From Hyphomonadaceae bacterium (GTDB lineage: Bacteria; Pseudomonadota; Alphaproteobacteria; Caulobacterales; Aquidulcibacteraceae), in the NCBI GenBank assembly GCA_019636095.1, contig JAHBYF010000006.1, positions 124,001 to 188,000 on the forward strand: a stretch of DNA of 64,000 nt, read 5' to 3'. Both the position numbers and the translations under genes were made by a program. Under the pieces are notes generated by a model. The model was not told the DNA's origin, made no database searches, and worked only from the letters and a program-made list of their open reading frames with translations. Numbering within the stretch: the stretch's first letter is position 1; each line of letters begins with the position of its first letter. Positions 18,242 through 26,106 of this stretch are shown in pieces.

Positions 18242-19474
18242 ATGAAATCGATTCTGGTCATTGGCGGCGGCCTTGTGGGCGCCGCGTGCGCGCTCCGGCT
18301 GCAGGCGGCTAGCGTGCAAGTGACCTTGATCGATCCAGGCGATAAGCGTCGCGGCGCTTCCTACGGCAACGCAGGGCACATTGGCTCGGAGCAAATCGCG
18401 CCGTGGTCGGCATGGGGCAATGTGCTGCGGGCGCCGCGATCGAGTTTCGGCGCTGGTGGGCCGCTGGATTTTCGTTGGAGCGACGTGGCGCTTTGGACGC
18501 CGTGGGCGATGCGGTTTCTCCGCGCCTGCGACCCAGCTCAGTTTGAACGCGGGCGCGAGGCGTTGGACAATCTGCTCGCGGATGCGCTGCCTGCCTGGCA
18601 GCGGCTCGCTGAACTGGCGCAGGCGCCGGAGATCGTCATTCCGCATGGCCATGTAACCGCGTGGATGACTGAGCACGGGGCTGAGCTTGGGCTGGCGGCG
18701 GTCGCAGCAGCGAGGTGGGGTCGCGCGTCGAGCTGGCGTGAAATGGCAGCGACAGAACTCGCGCGATACAATGGCGTGCTGAACCGTGCGCCCAAGGCGG
18801 CTGTCATTTTTTCTGGCACAGGGCAAGTGAGCGAACCGCAGGCAGCGCGCGACGCGATCCTCGCTTCATTCGCGGAGCGCGGCGGCGAGGTCGTTGCCGG
18901 AACTGTCGTGCGAGTCGAAGAAGGCGCGCGCGTGATGCTGGCGGATGGTGCGGTGCGCAATGCGGATGCGGTGCTCGTGTGCGCGGGGCCGTGGTCGCGG
19001 GTGTTGATGGAGCAGCTGGGCGTAACGACGCCGCTTATCGGCGAACGCGGTTATCATCTGCAAAGCAGCGAGACGAACTGGCCGCGCGATTTGCCGACGA
19101 CGGTGTTTGACGAGAACTTCATTGCTGTATCTCGGTTCACGAGCGGGCTGCGTTGCACGAGTTTCGTGGAATTTGGATCTCCGGATGCGCCGGGTGATGA
19201 GCGCAAGTGGCGGCGCTTGCGGCAGCGGATCGATGATCTGGGGATCAAGTTTGAAGCGAACCCAGACCGCTGGGTCGGCTCGCGCCCGTCCCTGCCCGAC
19301 TTTATGCCGGCAATCGGCCGTTTAGAGCGCGCGCCGAAAGTGCTCTACGCATTCGGCCACGCGCACTTGGGCCTAACGGAAGCCCCGATTACGAGCGAGA
19401 TCATGGCGGCGATTGCGACGGAAAAAACGCCGTCGGTTGACATTGCGCCGTTTAGGATTGAGCGGTTCGGCTAG
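18242..19474 (+). CDS. FAD-dependent D-amino-acid oxidoreductase, probable D-hydroxyproline dehydrogenase
   Basis: A DadA-type flavoprotein of about 410 residues. The N-terminal dinucleotide-binding motif is ILVIGGGLVGAACALRLQAA, and the C-terminal FAD-contacting region reads WVGSRPSLPDFMPAIGRLER followed by YAFGHAHLGLTEAPITSEIM. The middle region has the AYGNAGHI-like segment (here SYGNAGHIGSEQIAPWS) of D-amino-acid dehydrogenases. A GTG two codons upstream (18236) is an alternative start. It is divergent from the epimerase/deaminase genes and would oxidise cis-4-hydroxy-D-proline, completing the middle of the pathway. The stop codon shares the tetramer CTAG with the convergent korB stop. 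Confidence 0.88.
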   Translation: MKSILVIGGGLVGAACALRLQAASVQVTLIDPGDKRRGASYGNAGHIGSEQIAPWSAWGNVLRAPRSSFGAGGPLDFRWSDVALWTPWAMRFLRACDPAQFERGREALDNLLADALPAWQRLAELAQAPEIVIPHGHVTAWMTEHGAELGLAAVAAARWGRASSWREMAATELARYNGVLNRAPKAAVIFSGTGQVSEPQAARDAILASFAERGGEVVAGTVVRVEEGARVMLADGAVRNADAVLVCAGPWSRVLMEQLGVTTPLIGERGYHLQSSETNWPRDLPTTVFDENFIAVSRFTSGLRCTSFVEFGSPDAPGDERKWRRLRQRIDDLGIKFEANPDRWVGSRPSLPDFMPAIGRLERAPKVLYAFGHAHLGLTEAPITSEIMAAIATEKTPSVDIAPFRIERFG

Positions 19475-20526
19475 CGCAAACTTGCGTTGATCTTTTCCAA
19501 ATCCGCCACGCTTGGAATGAGATCAGCATCCGGCAGTTTGTTCAGCGGCGTCGTCACTGTGCCCATCGCATCGTGCAGATCGCTCGCTTCCGGGTCGACA
19601 TAGAGGAGGCCCGTGACAATCTCGCCCTGCTGGGCCTTCCGCCCAAGATAGGCGAGTGCGGCGTTGCGGCGTGTGTTGTCGTAATCGTCCTCGATCTTCC
19701 GCAGCCGCAAGATTGAGCCGTCGTGTTGGCGGACTTCCTTTACCTCGCCTGGCTTGTAGTCAGCCGTTATTGGCGCGCGCGGGGTGATGACGTCCATACG
19801 GTTCACGGCTTCGTTATGCTCACGCACGTAGTCGAAGCTCTTGGTGGAGCCGACGTGGTTGTTGAACGCCACGCACGGGCTGATGACATCGATGAAAGAG
19901 GTGCCCTTGTGCGAAAGCGCGCCTTTGATCAGCGGCACCAGTTGGTTCTTATCGCCTGAGAAGCTGCGGCCAACGTAGGTGGCGCCGAGCTGCAGCGCGA
20001 GCATAACGAGATCAATGGCGCTATCCTTGTTTTCCGCGCCTTTCTTGGCCTTTGAGCCCTTGTCGGACGTGGCGGAAAACTGACCCTTGGTGAGGCCGTA
20101 GACGCCGTTGTTCTCGCAGATGTAGGTCATGTTCACGCCGCGCCGGACGGCGTGGCAGAATTGGCCGAGCCCGATCGAGGCGCTGTCGCCGTCGCCGGAG
20201 ACGCCGAGATAGATCAGATCACGAGCGGCAATGTTTGCGCCGGTGAGCACGGACGGCATGCGCCCGTGGACGGCGTTAAAGCCGTGCGCAGGGCTAACGA
20301 AATAGTCCGGTGTCTTTGACGAGCAACCAATGCCGGAGAATTTCGCCAACCGGTGCGGCGCGAGATCAATTTCAAAGCAGGCCTGGACGATCGCAGCGCT
20401 AATCGAGTCATGGCCGCAGCCAGCGCAGAGTGTGGAAATACGCCCTTCATAGTCGCGGCGCGTAAAGCCCAACGTGTTCTTTTCAAGCGACGGGTGATGC
20501 AAGGGTGGCTTGGCGATGTAGGTCAT
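19471..20526 (-). CDS. korB: 2-oxoacid:ferredoxin oxidoreductase, beta (TPP-binding) subunit
   Basis: A 351-residue thiamine-diphosphate subunit. LCAGCGHDSI, SGIGCSSKTPDYF and a later Cys provide cluster ligands; VSGDGDSASIGLGQFCHAVR with CENNGVYGLTKGQFSATS is the TPP/Mg motif region. The enzyme oxidatively decarboxylates a 2-oxoacid (2-oxoglutarate most likely) to the acyl-CoA with reduction of ferredoxin. The korA stop overlaps the korB start by 4 bases (ATGA), so the subunits are co-translated. Substrate assignment rests on overall resemblance to KorB proteins and is not certain. Confidence 0.92.
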   Translation of the reverse strand: MTYIAKPPLHHPSLEKNTLGFTRRDYEGRISTLCAGCGHDSISAAIVQACFEIDLAPHRLAKFSGIGCSSKTPDYFVSPAHGFNAVHGRMPSVLTGANIAARDLIYLGVSGDGDSASIGLGQFCHAVRRGVNMTYICENNGVYGLTKGQFSATSDKGSKAKKGAENKDSAIDLVMLALQLGATYVGRSFSGDKNQLVPLIKGALSHKGTSFIDVISPCVAFNNHVGSTKSFDYVREHNEAVNRMDVITPRAPITADYKPGEVKEVRQHDGSILRLRKIEDDYDNTRRNAALAYLGRKAQQGEIVTGLLYVDPEASDLHDAMGTVTTPLNKLPDADLIPSVADLEKINASLR

Positions 20527-22358
20527 TCGGCATTCTCCCGCAGCGCGGCTGTATGCGGGCCTTTGAGTTTGTCGGTGATCGTTTTGATGATGAAGCGCGC
20601 GGTGATCGGCGTGCCGTCATAGTGCAGAACCGAGACAAGGCGCGCTGGGTGAATGCCACCCTCGTTCACCAACAGCGACTTCAGCTGACCATCGCGGTTC
20701 TGCTCGACAACGAAGACTTGTTCGTGATCGCGGATGAATTCGAACACGTCGTTGCAGAATGGGAAGCTGCGAATACGCATGGCGTCGAGATCGATGCCTT
20801 GCCCGTCAAGTGCGCAAAGCGCCTCTTCCATCGCCGGATCGGTGGAGCCCATAAAGATGACGCCATCGGGCGTACGCTTCTTTGCTTTCTTCACGATCGG
20901 CGCCGGCACATGGGACTTCATCGTCTCCCACTTGCGCAGCAGGCGCTCCATGCCTTCTGTGTAGTCCTCGCCCTTTTCGGAATAGCGCGCGTCTTTGTCA
21001 TGGCTGGAGCCACGGGTGAAGTAGCTGCCCTTGGTCGGGTGCGTGCCGGGAAGCGTGCGATATGGCACCGCGTCGCCATCGACATCGCGGTAACGGCCAA
21101 ATGGCACGCCTTGCTCCAGGTGTTCGTAGCTCAGCACCTTGCCGCGATTGAGATGACGCTTGGCATCCCACTTGAACGGCGGCGTCAGCCATTCCTGCAT
21201 GCCGATATCAAGCTCAAGCATGACGAAGATAGTGGTCTGGAAAAAGTCGGCCAAGTCGAAGGCCTGCGCGGCGAACTCGAACGCTTCGGTTGGATTGCCT
21301 GGGAAAAGCATCGGATGCTTGGTGTCGCCATGCGAGGCGTAGGCCGCGAGCAGCAGGTCGGATTGCTGCGTGCGCGTGGGCATGCCGGTTGAGGGGCCGC
21401 CGCGCTGCACGTCGAAGATCACAGCCGGGATTTCGGCGTAATACGAAAAACCGACGAACTCGTTCATCAGCGAAATGCCGGGGCCGCTGGTGCAAGTAAA
21501 AGCGCGCGAGCCCGCCCAGCCTGCGCCCATGACCATGCCGATCGAGGCAATCTCGTCTTCAGCCTGCACGATGGCGAAGCGGTTCTTGCCGTCGGGGTCC
21601 CTGCGGAGCTTGTCGCAATATTTCTGGAAGCTCTCGGCCAGCGACGTCGATGGCGTGATAGGATACCAGGCGCAGAAGGTGGCGCCGCCGTAGACAGCGC
21701 CGAGCGCGGCGGCATCGTTGCCTTCGACGAAGATGCGATCACCCACTTTGTCGCTGCGTTTGATCTTCAGCCCGATCGGCGCGAGATGCTCTTTGGCGTA
21801 GCCGTAGCCCAGCTCGAACGCTTTGAAGTTCGGCGCGATGAGCTTGTCCTTGCCTTTGAACTCCTCTGTGAGGAGCTGCTTCACCAGATCAGTCTCGACG
21901 CCAAGCAGCTGTGCGAGCACGCCGACATAGCAGATGTTCTTGAACAGCTGACGCTGGCGCGGATCGGTGAACTCGGCCGCAATGAGATCGGTGAGTGGTG
22001 CGCCGACAATGGTGATGTCATCGCGAAATTTCGACGCTGGCAGCGGCTTCGAGCAGTCGTAGAGCAGATAGCCGCCGGGCTCGATGCCCTTCACGTCTGC
22101 GTCCCAGGTCTGCGGGTTCATGGCGATCATCAAATCGATGCCGCCGCGGCGGCCGAGCCAGCCCGCCTCACTGACCCGAACCTCGTACCAAGTCGGCAAA
22201 CCCTGAATGTTCGATGGGAAGATGTTGCGCGCGCCGACAGGCACGCCCATGCGCAAGATGACTTTCGCGAATAGCCCGTTGGCGCTGGCCGAACCGGACC
22301 CGTTCACATTGGCGAATTTGACGACGAAATCGTTGGTCGCGGCGAGTGGCTTGGCCAT
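20523..22358 (-). CDS. korA: 2-oxoacid:ferredoxin oxidoreductase, fused gamma-alpha subunit
   Basis: A 611-residue fusion. Residues about 10-190 form the gamma domain (VKFANVNGSGSASANGLFAK, VRVSEAGWLGRRGGIDLMIA), followed by the alpha domain from about 215 (YGGATFCAWYPITPSTSLAE, IVQAEDEIASIGMVMGAGWA, FTCTSGPGISLMNEFVGFSY, VQRGGPSTGMPTRTQQSDLL). This is the large-subunit architecture of 2-oxoglutarate:ferredoxin oxidoreductases in aerobes and facultative bacteria. It is the first gene of the korAB pair. A GltD-like iron-sulfur flavoprotein that could accept the electrons is encoded 1.8 kb upstream on the same strand. Confidence 0.93.
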   Translation of the reverse strand: MAKPLAATNDFVVKFANVNGSGSASANGLFAKVILRMGVPVGARNIFPSNIQGLPTWYEVRVSEAGWLGRRGGIDLMIAMNPQTWDADVKGIEPGGYLLYDCSKPLPASKFRDDITIVGAPLTDLIAAEFTDPRQRQLFKNICYVGVLAQLLGVETDLVKQLLTEEFKGKDKLIAPNFKAFELGYGYAKEHLAPIGLKIKRSDKVGDRIFVEGNDAAALGAVYGGATFCAWYPITPSTSLAESFQKYCDKLRRDPDGKNRFAIVQAEDEIASIGMVMGAGWAGSRAFTCTSGPGISLMNEFVGFSYYAEIPAVIFDVQRGGPSTGMPTRTQQSDLLLAAYASHGDTKHPMLFPGNPTEAFEFAAQAFDLADFFQTTIFVMLELDIGMQEWLTPPFKWDAKRHLNRGKVLSYEHLEQGVPFGRYRDVDGDAVPYRTLPGTHPTKGSYFTRGSSHDKDARYSEKGEDYTEGMERLLRKWETMKSHVPAPIVKKAKKRTPDGVIFMGSTDPAMEEALCALDGQGIDLDAMRIRSFPFCNDVFEFIRDHEQVFVVEQNRDGQLKSLLVNEGGIHPARLVSVLHYDGTPITARFIIKTITDKLKGPHTAALRENAE

Positions 22359-22456
22359 GCTTGGGTGCGGCGCTCTTCTTTACCCGGTGCGTCAGCGGCC
22401 AGTCCGCCCGCGCGGGGAGGAACTTGATAGCCGGTCAGGGGCAGCAATTGAAGGGC

Positions 22457-23206
22457 TTAGCCCGGCGCCTGAGCCTGAGCGGGCGCCGCTGTGGCTGAGG
22501 GCGGCGGGTGGGTCGCGCTGAAGACGATTGAGGCATTCTCGAATGGTCTGCGATAGCGTTCCAGCTTGTCGCGGCTGATGGTCCGATAGCCCATTACAGG
22601 TTCAACCACGACCCAGCGTTCATCGTCGTAGCCCACCACCAACAGGTAGTGGTCAACCATCTCAAGCCCAGTCCATTGCGACACCTGCCCCACCCGGTAC
22701 GAGAGCGTGCTCCCGACAAGACCGAGCACCGGCGTATTTGCGCCGGGATAGGTCCGATTCTGGACGTAGATGGACGGCAGCCGCACTGCGACAAGCACGG
22801 GCCTCCCGTTTTCCAATTCTCTGATTATAGCCGCGTCATCGAGGCGAACACCGCTTGCGATCAAGCCGTTGGCGCGAGCGAGCGCCATGAGTTCCGCAAT
22901 CGAATAACCAGCTGGCGCCGACGGCGGCGTGGCGGAATAGATCGTGTCGCCCTGTACGGTCCCCGCGCCGCGCCAATAATTGATGACACTGGCAAGCGCG
23001 TGTGCGCCGCAGGACGGCCCGTCTGTTTGGCGATCGTGAACGACCGGCAACACAAGGGCGTCACCTGCCATGCGCCGGTCGAACACTTCGAAACTGTTGT
23101 CGGCGCTATCCTCGGCGAATGCGTTCACGTCCGGTACGGGCGTGACGGCGCATCCGCCAAGGCAGAGCGCCAACGTCAGCACGCCAGCGCAAAGGCCGCG
23201 CTGCAT
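22457..23206 (-). CDS. C39-type cysteine peptidase-like lipoprotein
   Basis: A 249-residue lipoprotein starting MQRGLCAGVLTLALCLGGCA (lipobox LGGC, Cys19). The domain matches papain-like C39/double-glycine peptidases: probable catalytic Cys66 in DGPSCGAHALASV and His186 in MVDHYLLVVGYDDERW, with WVVVEPVMGY where the family usually has an Asp-Pro, here Glu202. The ATG at 23206 overlaps the stop of the preceding small gene (TAATG), so the two are coupled. C39 peptidases normally cleave leader peptides inside ABC exporters; a free lipoprotein form recalls the PA2778-type cysteine peptidases, whose function is unknown. Confidence 0.85.
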   Translation of the reverse strand: MQRGLCAGVLTLALCLGGCAVTPVPDVNAFAEDSADNSFEVFDRRMAGDALVLPVVHDRQTDGPSCGAHALASVINYWRGAGTVQGDTIYSATPPSAPAGYSIAELMALARANGLIASGVRLDDAAIIRELENGRPVLVAVRLPSIYVQNRTYPGANTPVLGLVGSTLSYRVGQVSQWTGLEMVDHYLLVVGYDDERWVVVEPVMGYRTISRDKLERYRRPFENASIVFSATHPPPSATAAPAQAQAPG

Positions 23207-23511
23207 TAGTCGGCGACAGCGACCGCGATGACGATCACGCCCGCCAGGATGCCAAGCAGCAGCCATTGGTTATCTGTGATCCCCGCTTGATATTGCGATG
23301 CTTCCTCTTGCGAGAGCACGCGCACCTCATAGCCCTGATCTTGCAGCGCCACGGCACGGTTTGACGCTTCCGCGCTCAGACCATAGCTCTGTAGTTCCTG
23401 TGCTGAGAAGGTCTGCGGAGCAGCTGAGCGAAATTGCGCCGTCTCGGCATAGGCGGGCGCAGTGGCGAGCGCGAAAGCGAGCGCCGCGGCGCCAATAAAA
23501 CGAGACTTCAT
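23206..23511 (-). CDS. Small secreted single-span membrane protein, paralogue 1
   Basis: A 101-residue protein: signal peptide (MKSRFIGAAALAFALATAPA, cleavage near YAE), a short periplasmic region (FRSAAPQTFSAQELQSYGLS, ALQDQGYEVRVLSQEEASQY, QAGI), and a C-terminal hydrophobic helix (WLLLGILAGVIVIAVAVAD) that ends the protein. It is about half identical to the next gene upstream. The start is the ATG at 23511. The stop overlaps the C39 lipoprotein start, implying a joint function. I know no name for this family; the layout recalls PA2779-type small proteins that accompany PA2778-type peptidases. Confidence 0.8.
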   Translation of the reverse strand: MKSRFIGAAALAFALATAPAYAETAQFRSAAPQTFSAQELQSYGLSAEASNRAVALQDQGYEVRVLSQEEASQYQAGITDNQWLLLGILAGVIVIAVAVAD

Positions 23512-23582
23512 GGGTTTGTCCCTTCCTGTCCTCAAGAGCCGGAATCGGCGTTGAGCCCGAAGGGCTTGGCGCGCCGCCTCCG

Positions 23583-23615
23583 ATCGGGCGGACGCAGATT
23601 CTGCGCCCGTCCGAT
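23583..23615. other. Imperfect hairpin between the two small paralogue genes
   Basis: ATCGGGCGGACGCAGA and TCTGCGCCCGTCCGAT face each other with two mismatches and almost no loop, in the 179-base spacer between the paralogues. There is no T-run, so it may be an attenuating or mRNA-stabilising stem rather than a terminator. Confidence 0.3.
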
Positions 23616-23690
23616 AAGGCCAAACGCCGAACGGCGTAATCCGTTCCGCGCGCGCATGGTTTCTACGCGGGAACCTCGCGCCTTTTGATC

Positions 23691-23993
23691 CTAGTCTGCG
23701 ACCGCCACAGCGACGACGACCACCAGCAAACCGATCAGCAGCCAATGCATAGTACTCATGCCGGCTTGATATTGTTCGGCTTCCGCAGGTGACATGACGA
23801 CGACCTGATAGCCTTGATCCTGATAGGCGGCGACCTGCGCGGCGTCAGCGACGCTCAGACCGTATTGCTGCAGATCCTGTTGCGAGAAGGTCTGCGCTTC
23901 AGCAGTTCGGAAGGCTTGGGTTTCCGCAAAAGCGGAGGGCGCGACGGTCGAAAGTGCAAAAGCCATCGCAACAGCGGTTATTAGATGTTTCAT
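23691..23993 (-). CDS. Small secreted single-span membrane protein, paralogue 2
   Basis: A 100-residue paralogue of the neighbouring gene with the same plan: signal peptide MKHLITAVAMAFALSTVAPS, periplasmic region with QTFSQQDLQQYGLS and AYQDQGYQVVVMSPAEAEQY, and a terminal helix WLLIGLLVVVVAVAVAD. Shared blocks are AET, FR.A, QTFS.Q.LQ.YGLS, QDQGY.V.V.S..EA.QYQAG and AVAVAD at the very end. A 179-base spacer separates it from paralogue 1. It has no double-glycine leader, so it is not an obvious bacteriocin precursor in spite of the nearby C39-type lipoprotein. Confidence 0.8.
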   Translation of the reverse strand: MKHLITAVAMAFALSTVAPSAFAETQAFRTAEAQTFSQQDLQQYGLSVADAAQVAAYQDQGYQVVVMSPAEAEQYQAGMSTMHWLLIGLLVVVVAVAVAD

Positions 23994-24186
23994 GAGAATG
24001 CTCCCCTGATGATCACTGCGAGGAGCGGCGCTTACTGGCCTCGCGGGTCGATGCGCCGTCTATCTTTGGCGGGCCACCTAAGCAGCTCCGCGGGAAAGTG
24101 CGTTTGCACGCACGACACAAGGTCCCCAACCCGCGCGAACGCTAACATGCGCGCGGCAGGCAGCAAGATAATTCGCGGTTGGAATG

Positions 24187-26001
24187 CTACTTCGCGGGCG
24201 CCGGTTCGCGCTTGCGAGATGGCGTCTTCGGCTTGCAGCCAGCCGGCGTGATATCGAGGTAGAAATGCTGCATGTCCCATGCGCCGGTCGGGCAGCGTTC
24301 CGCGCAAAGGCCGCAGTGCAGGCACACGTCTTCATCCTTCACCATCACGCGACCGGTTTTTAGGCCGTCCTGGACGTAGAGATCCTGGGTGATGTTCTTA
24401 GCCGGCGCGTTGAGGCGATCACGGAGTTCAGTCTCCTCGCCGTTGTCGGTGAAGGTAATGCAATCCATCGGGCAAATGTCGACACACGCGTCACACTCAA
24501 TGCAAGCGGGCGCCGAAAACACTGTCTGCACGTCGCAGTTCAGACAGCGTTGGGCCTCCTTGTAGCCGAGCAGCGGATCAAAGCCCTTCTCGACCTCGAT
24601 CTTCACGTTGCGCAGGGCCACTTCCGGCTCGACCAGCGGCACCTTGTAGCGAAGGTCGAGCGAGATATCGTTGTCGTAGGCCCATTCGTGAATGCCCATC
24701 TTCGTGGACATCATCGACACGCCCGGCGGCAGCCGGTCCTTCACATCCTTGCCGTGGCAGAAGAGATCGATCGAGACGGCCGCGTCGTGACCGTGCGCCA
24801 CAGCCCAGATAATGTTCTTGGGGCCGAACGCGGCGTCGCCGCCGAAGAACACGTTCGGAATCGACGACTGGAACGTCACTTCGTCGACAACGGGCATGTC
24901 CCATCTGTCGAACGTCATGCCGATGTCGCGCTCGATCCACGGGAAGGAGTTTTCCTGGCCGACAGCCATCAGCACGTCGTCGCACTCGAAGTGAACGTCC
25001 GGCTCACCAGTCGGCTCAAGCTTCTTGCGTCCGTCCTTCTCAACCCAGTGCATCTTCGTGAACGTCACGCCTGTGAGCTTGCCGTTCTTGTGCGTGAATT
25101 CCTTCGGATTGTGGAAGTTGATGATCGGGATGCCTTCGTGCTGGGCGTCTTCCTTCTCCCACGGCGAGGCCTTCATTTCATCGAAGCCAGAACGGACTAT
25201 CACCTTAACGTCCTCGCCGCCGAGGCGGCGCGAGGTGCGGCAGCAATCCATGGCGGTGTTGCCGCCCCCAAGAACGATGACGCGCTTGCCGATCTTGTCG
25301 ATGTGCTCGAACGAGACGCTGGAAAGCCAATCGATGCCGATATGGATGTTGGCGGCGGCTTCCTTCTGACCGGGCAGGCCAAGATCGCGCCCGCGCGGCG
25401 CGCCGGTGCCGACGAAGACGGCGTCCCAGCCTTGAGCGAGAACTTCTTTCAGTGAGTCCAGGCGCGTACCGAAGTGCGTCACCGGCTCGTAGCCGAGGAT
25501 GTAATCGACTTCCTCGTCGATCACGCTTTCAGGCAAGCGGAAGCGCGGGATCTGGGTGCGGATCATGCCGCCGCCCTTCTTCTCCGCGTCGTAGATATGA
25601 ACTTCGTAACCAAGCGGCAGCAGATCGCGCGCAACCGTCAGCGACGCCGGGCCGGCGCCAATGCAAACGATGCGCTTGCCGTTTTTCTTCTTAGCAACAG
25701 GCGGCAGCAGGTGCTCGATCTCACCCTTATTGTCGGCGGCGACGCGCTTCAGGCGGCAGATCGCCACCGGCTCGTCTTCGACACGGCCACGGCGGCAGGC
25801 CGGCTCGCATGGCCGGTCGCAGGTGCGCCCAAGCACGCCCGGAAACACGTTCGATTTCCAGTTGACCATGTACGCGTCGGAATAACGCTGCGCGGCGATC
25901 AGGCGGATGTATTCCGGCACCGGCGTATGCGCCGGACAGGCCCACTGACAATCGACGACCTTATGGAAGTAGTCGGGGTTCGCGATGTTCGTGGGCTTCA
26001 A
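24187..26001 (-). CDS. korC: GltD-like FAD/NAD(P) oxidoreductase with C-terminal 2[4Fe-4S] ferredoxin domain
   Basis: A 604-residue iron-sulfur flavoprotein. The N-terminus is a GltD-type helical Fe-S domain (CQWACPAHTPVPEYIRL, GRTCDRPCEPACRRGRVEDE). Two Rossmann motifs follow: IVCIGAGPASLTVARDLLPL for FAD and VIVLGGGNTAMDCCRTSRRL for NAD(P)H. The C-terminus is a bacterial ferredoxin domain (CIECDACVDICPMDC and CLHCGLCAERCPTG). It would move electrons between ferredoxin clusters and NAD(P). In Azoarcus/Thauera-type 2-oxoglutarate:NADP oxidoreductases a similar flavoprotein is the third (KorC) subunit, so I read it as the electron-accepting partner of korAB even though three small genes intervene. 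The symbol is by context. Confidence 0.82.
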   Translation of the reverse strand: MKPTNIANPDYFHKVVDCQWACPAHTPVPEYIRLIAAQRYSDAYMVNWKSNVFPGVLGRTCDRPCEPACRRGRVEDEPVAICRLKRVAADNKGEIEHLLPPVAKKKNGKRIVCIGAGPASLTVARDLLPLGYEVHIYDAEKKGGGMIRTQIPRFRLPESVIDEEVDYILGYEPVTHFGTRLDSLKEVLAQGWDAVFVGTGAPRGRDLGLPGQKEAAANIHIGIDWLSSVSFEHIDKIGKRVIVLGGGNTAMDCCRTSRRLGGEDVKVIVRSGFDEMKASPWEKEDAQHEGIPIINFHNPKEFTHKNGKLTGVTFTKMHWVEKDGRKKLEPTGEPDVHFECDDVLMAVGQENSFPWIERDIGMTFDRWDMPVVDEVTFQSSIPNVFFGGDAAFGPKNIIWAVAHGHDAAVSIDLFCHGKDVKDRLPPGVSMMSTKMGIHEWAYDNDISLDLRYKVPLVEPEVALRNVKIEVEKGFDPLLGYKEAQRCLNCDVQTVFSAPACIECDACVDICPMDCITFTDNGEETELRDRLNAPAKNITQDLYVQDGLKTGRVMVKDEDVCLHCGLCAERCPTGAWDMQHFYLDITPAGCKPKTPSRKREPAPAK

Positions 26002-26106
26002 GCGGATTGGCTCCCGTCATTGACGCGAACCTACTCCCCCCAGCCGCGTTGCCGCAATCGCTAAGCGCTTGATTGCACGGCGCGGGGCCGCGATGGTCGC
26101 GCCGCG

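Noticed and set aside
22457..23206. C39 lipoprotein as bacteriocin leader peptidase with the small proteins as bacteriocins
   Set aside because: The small proteins have Sec signal peptides and no double-glycine leader, and no ABC exporter with a C39 domain is encoded here.
24550..25455. 301-codon plus-strand frame
   Set aside because: Antisense to the GltD-like flavoprotein, whose Rossmann and ferredoxin motifs are intact.
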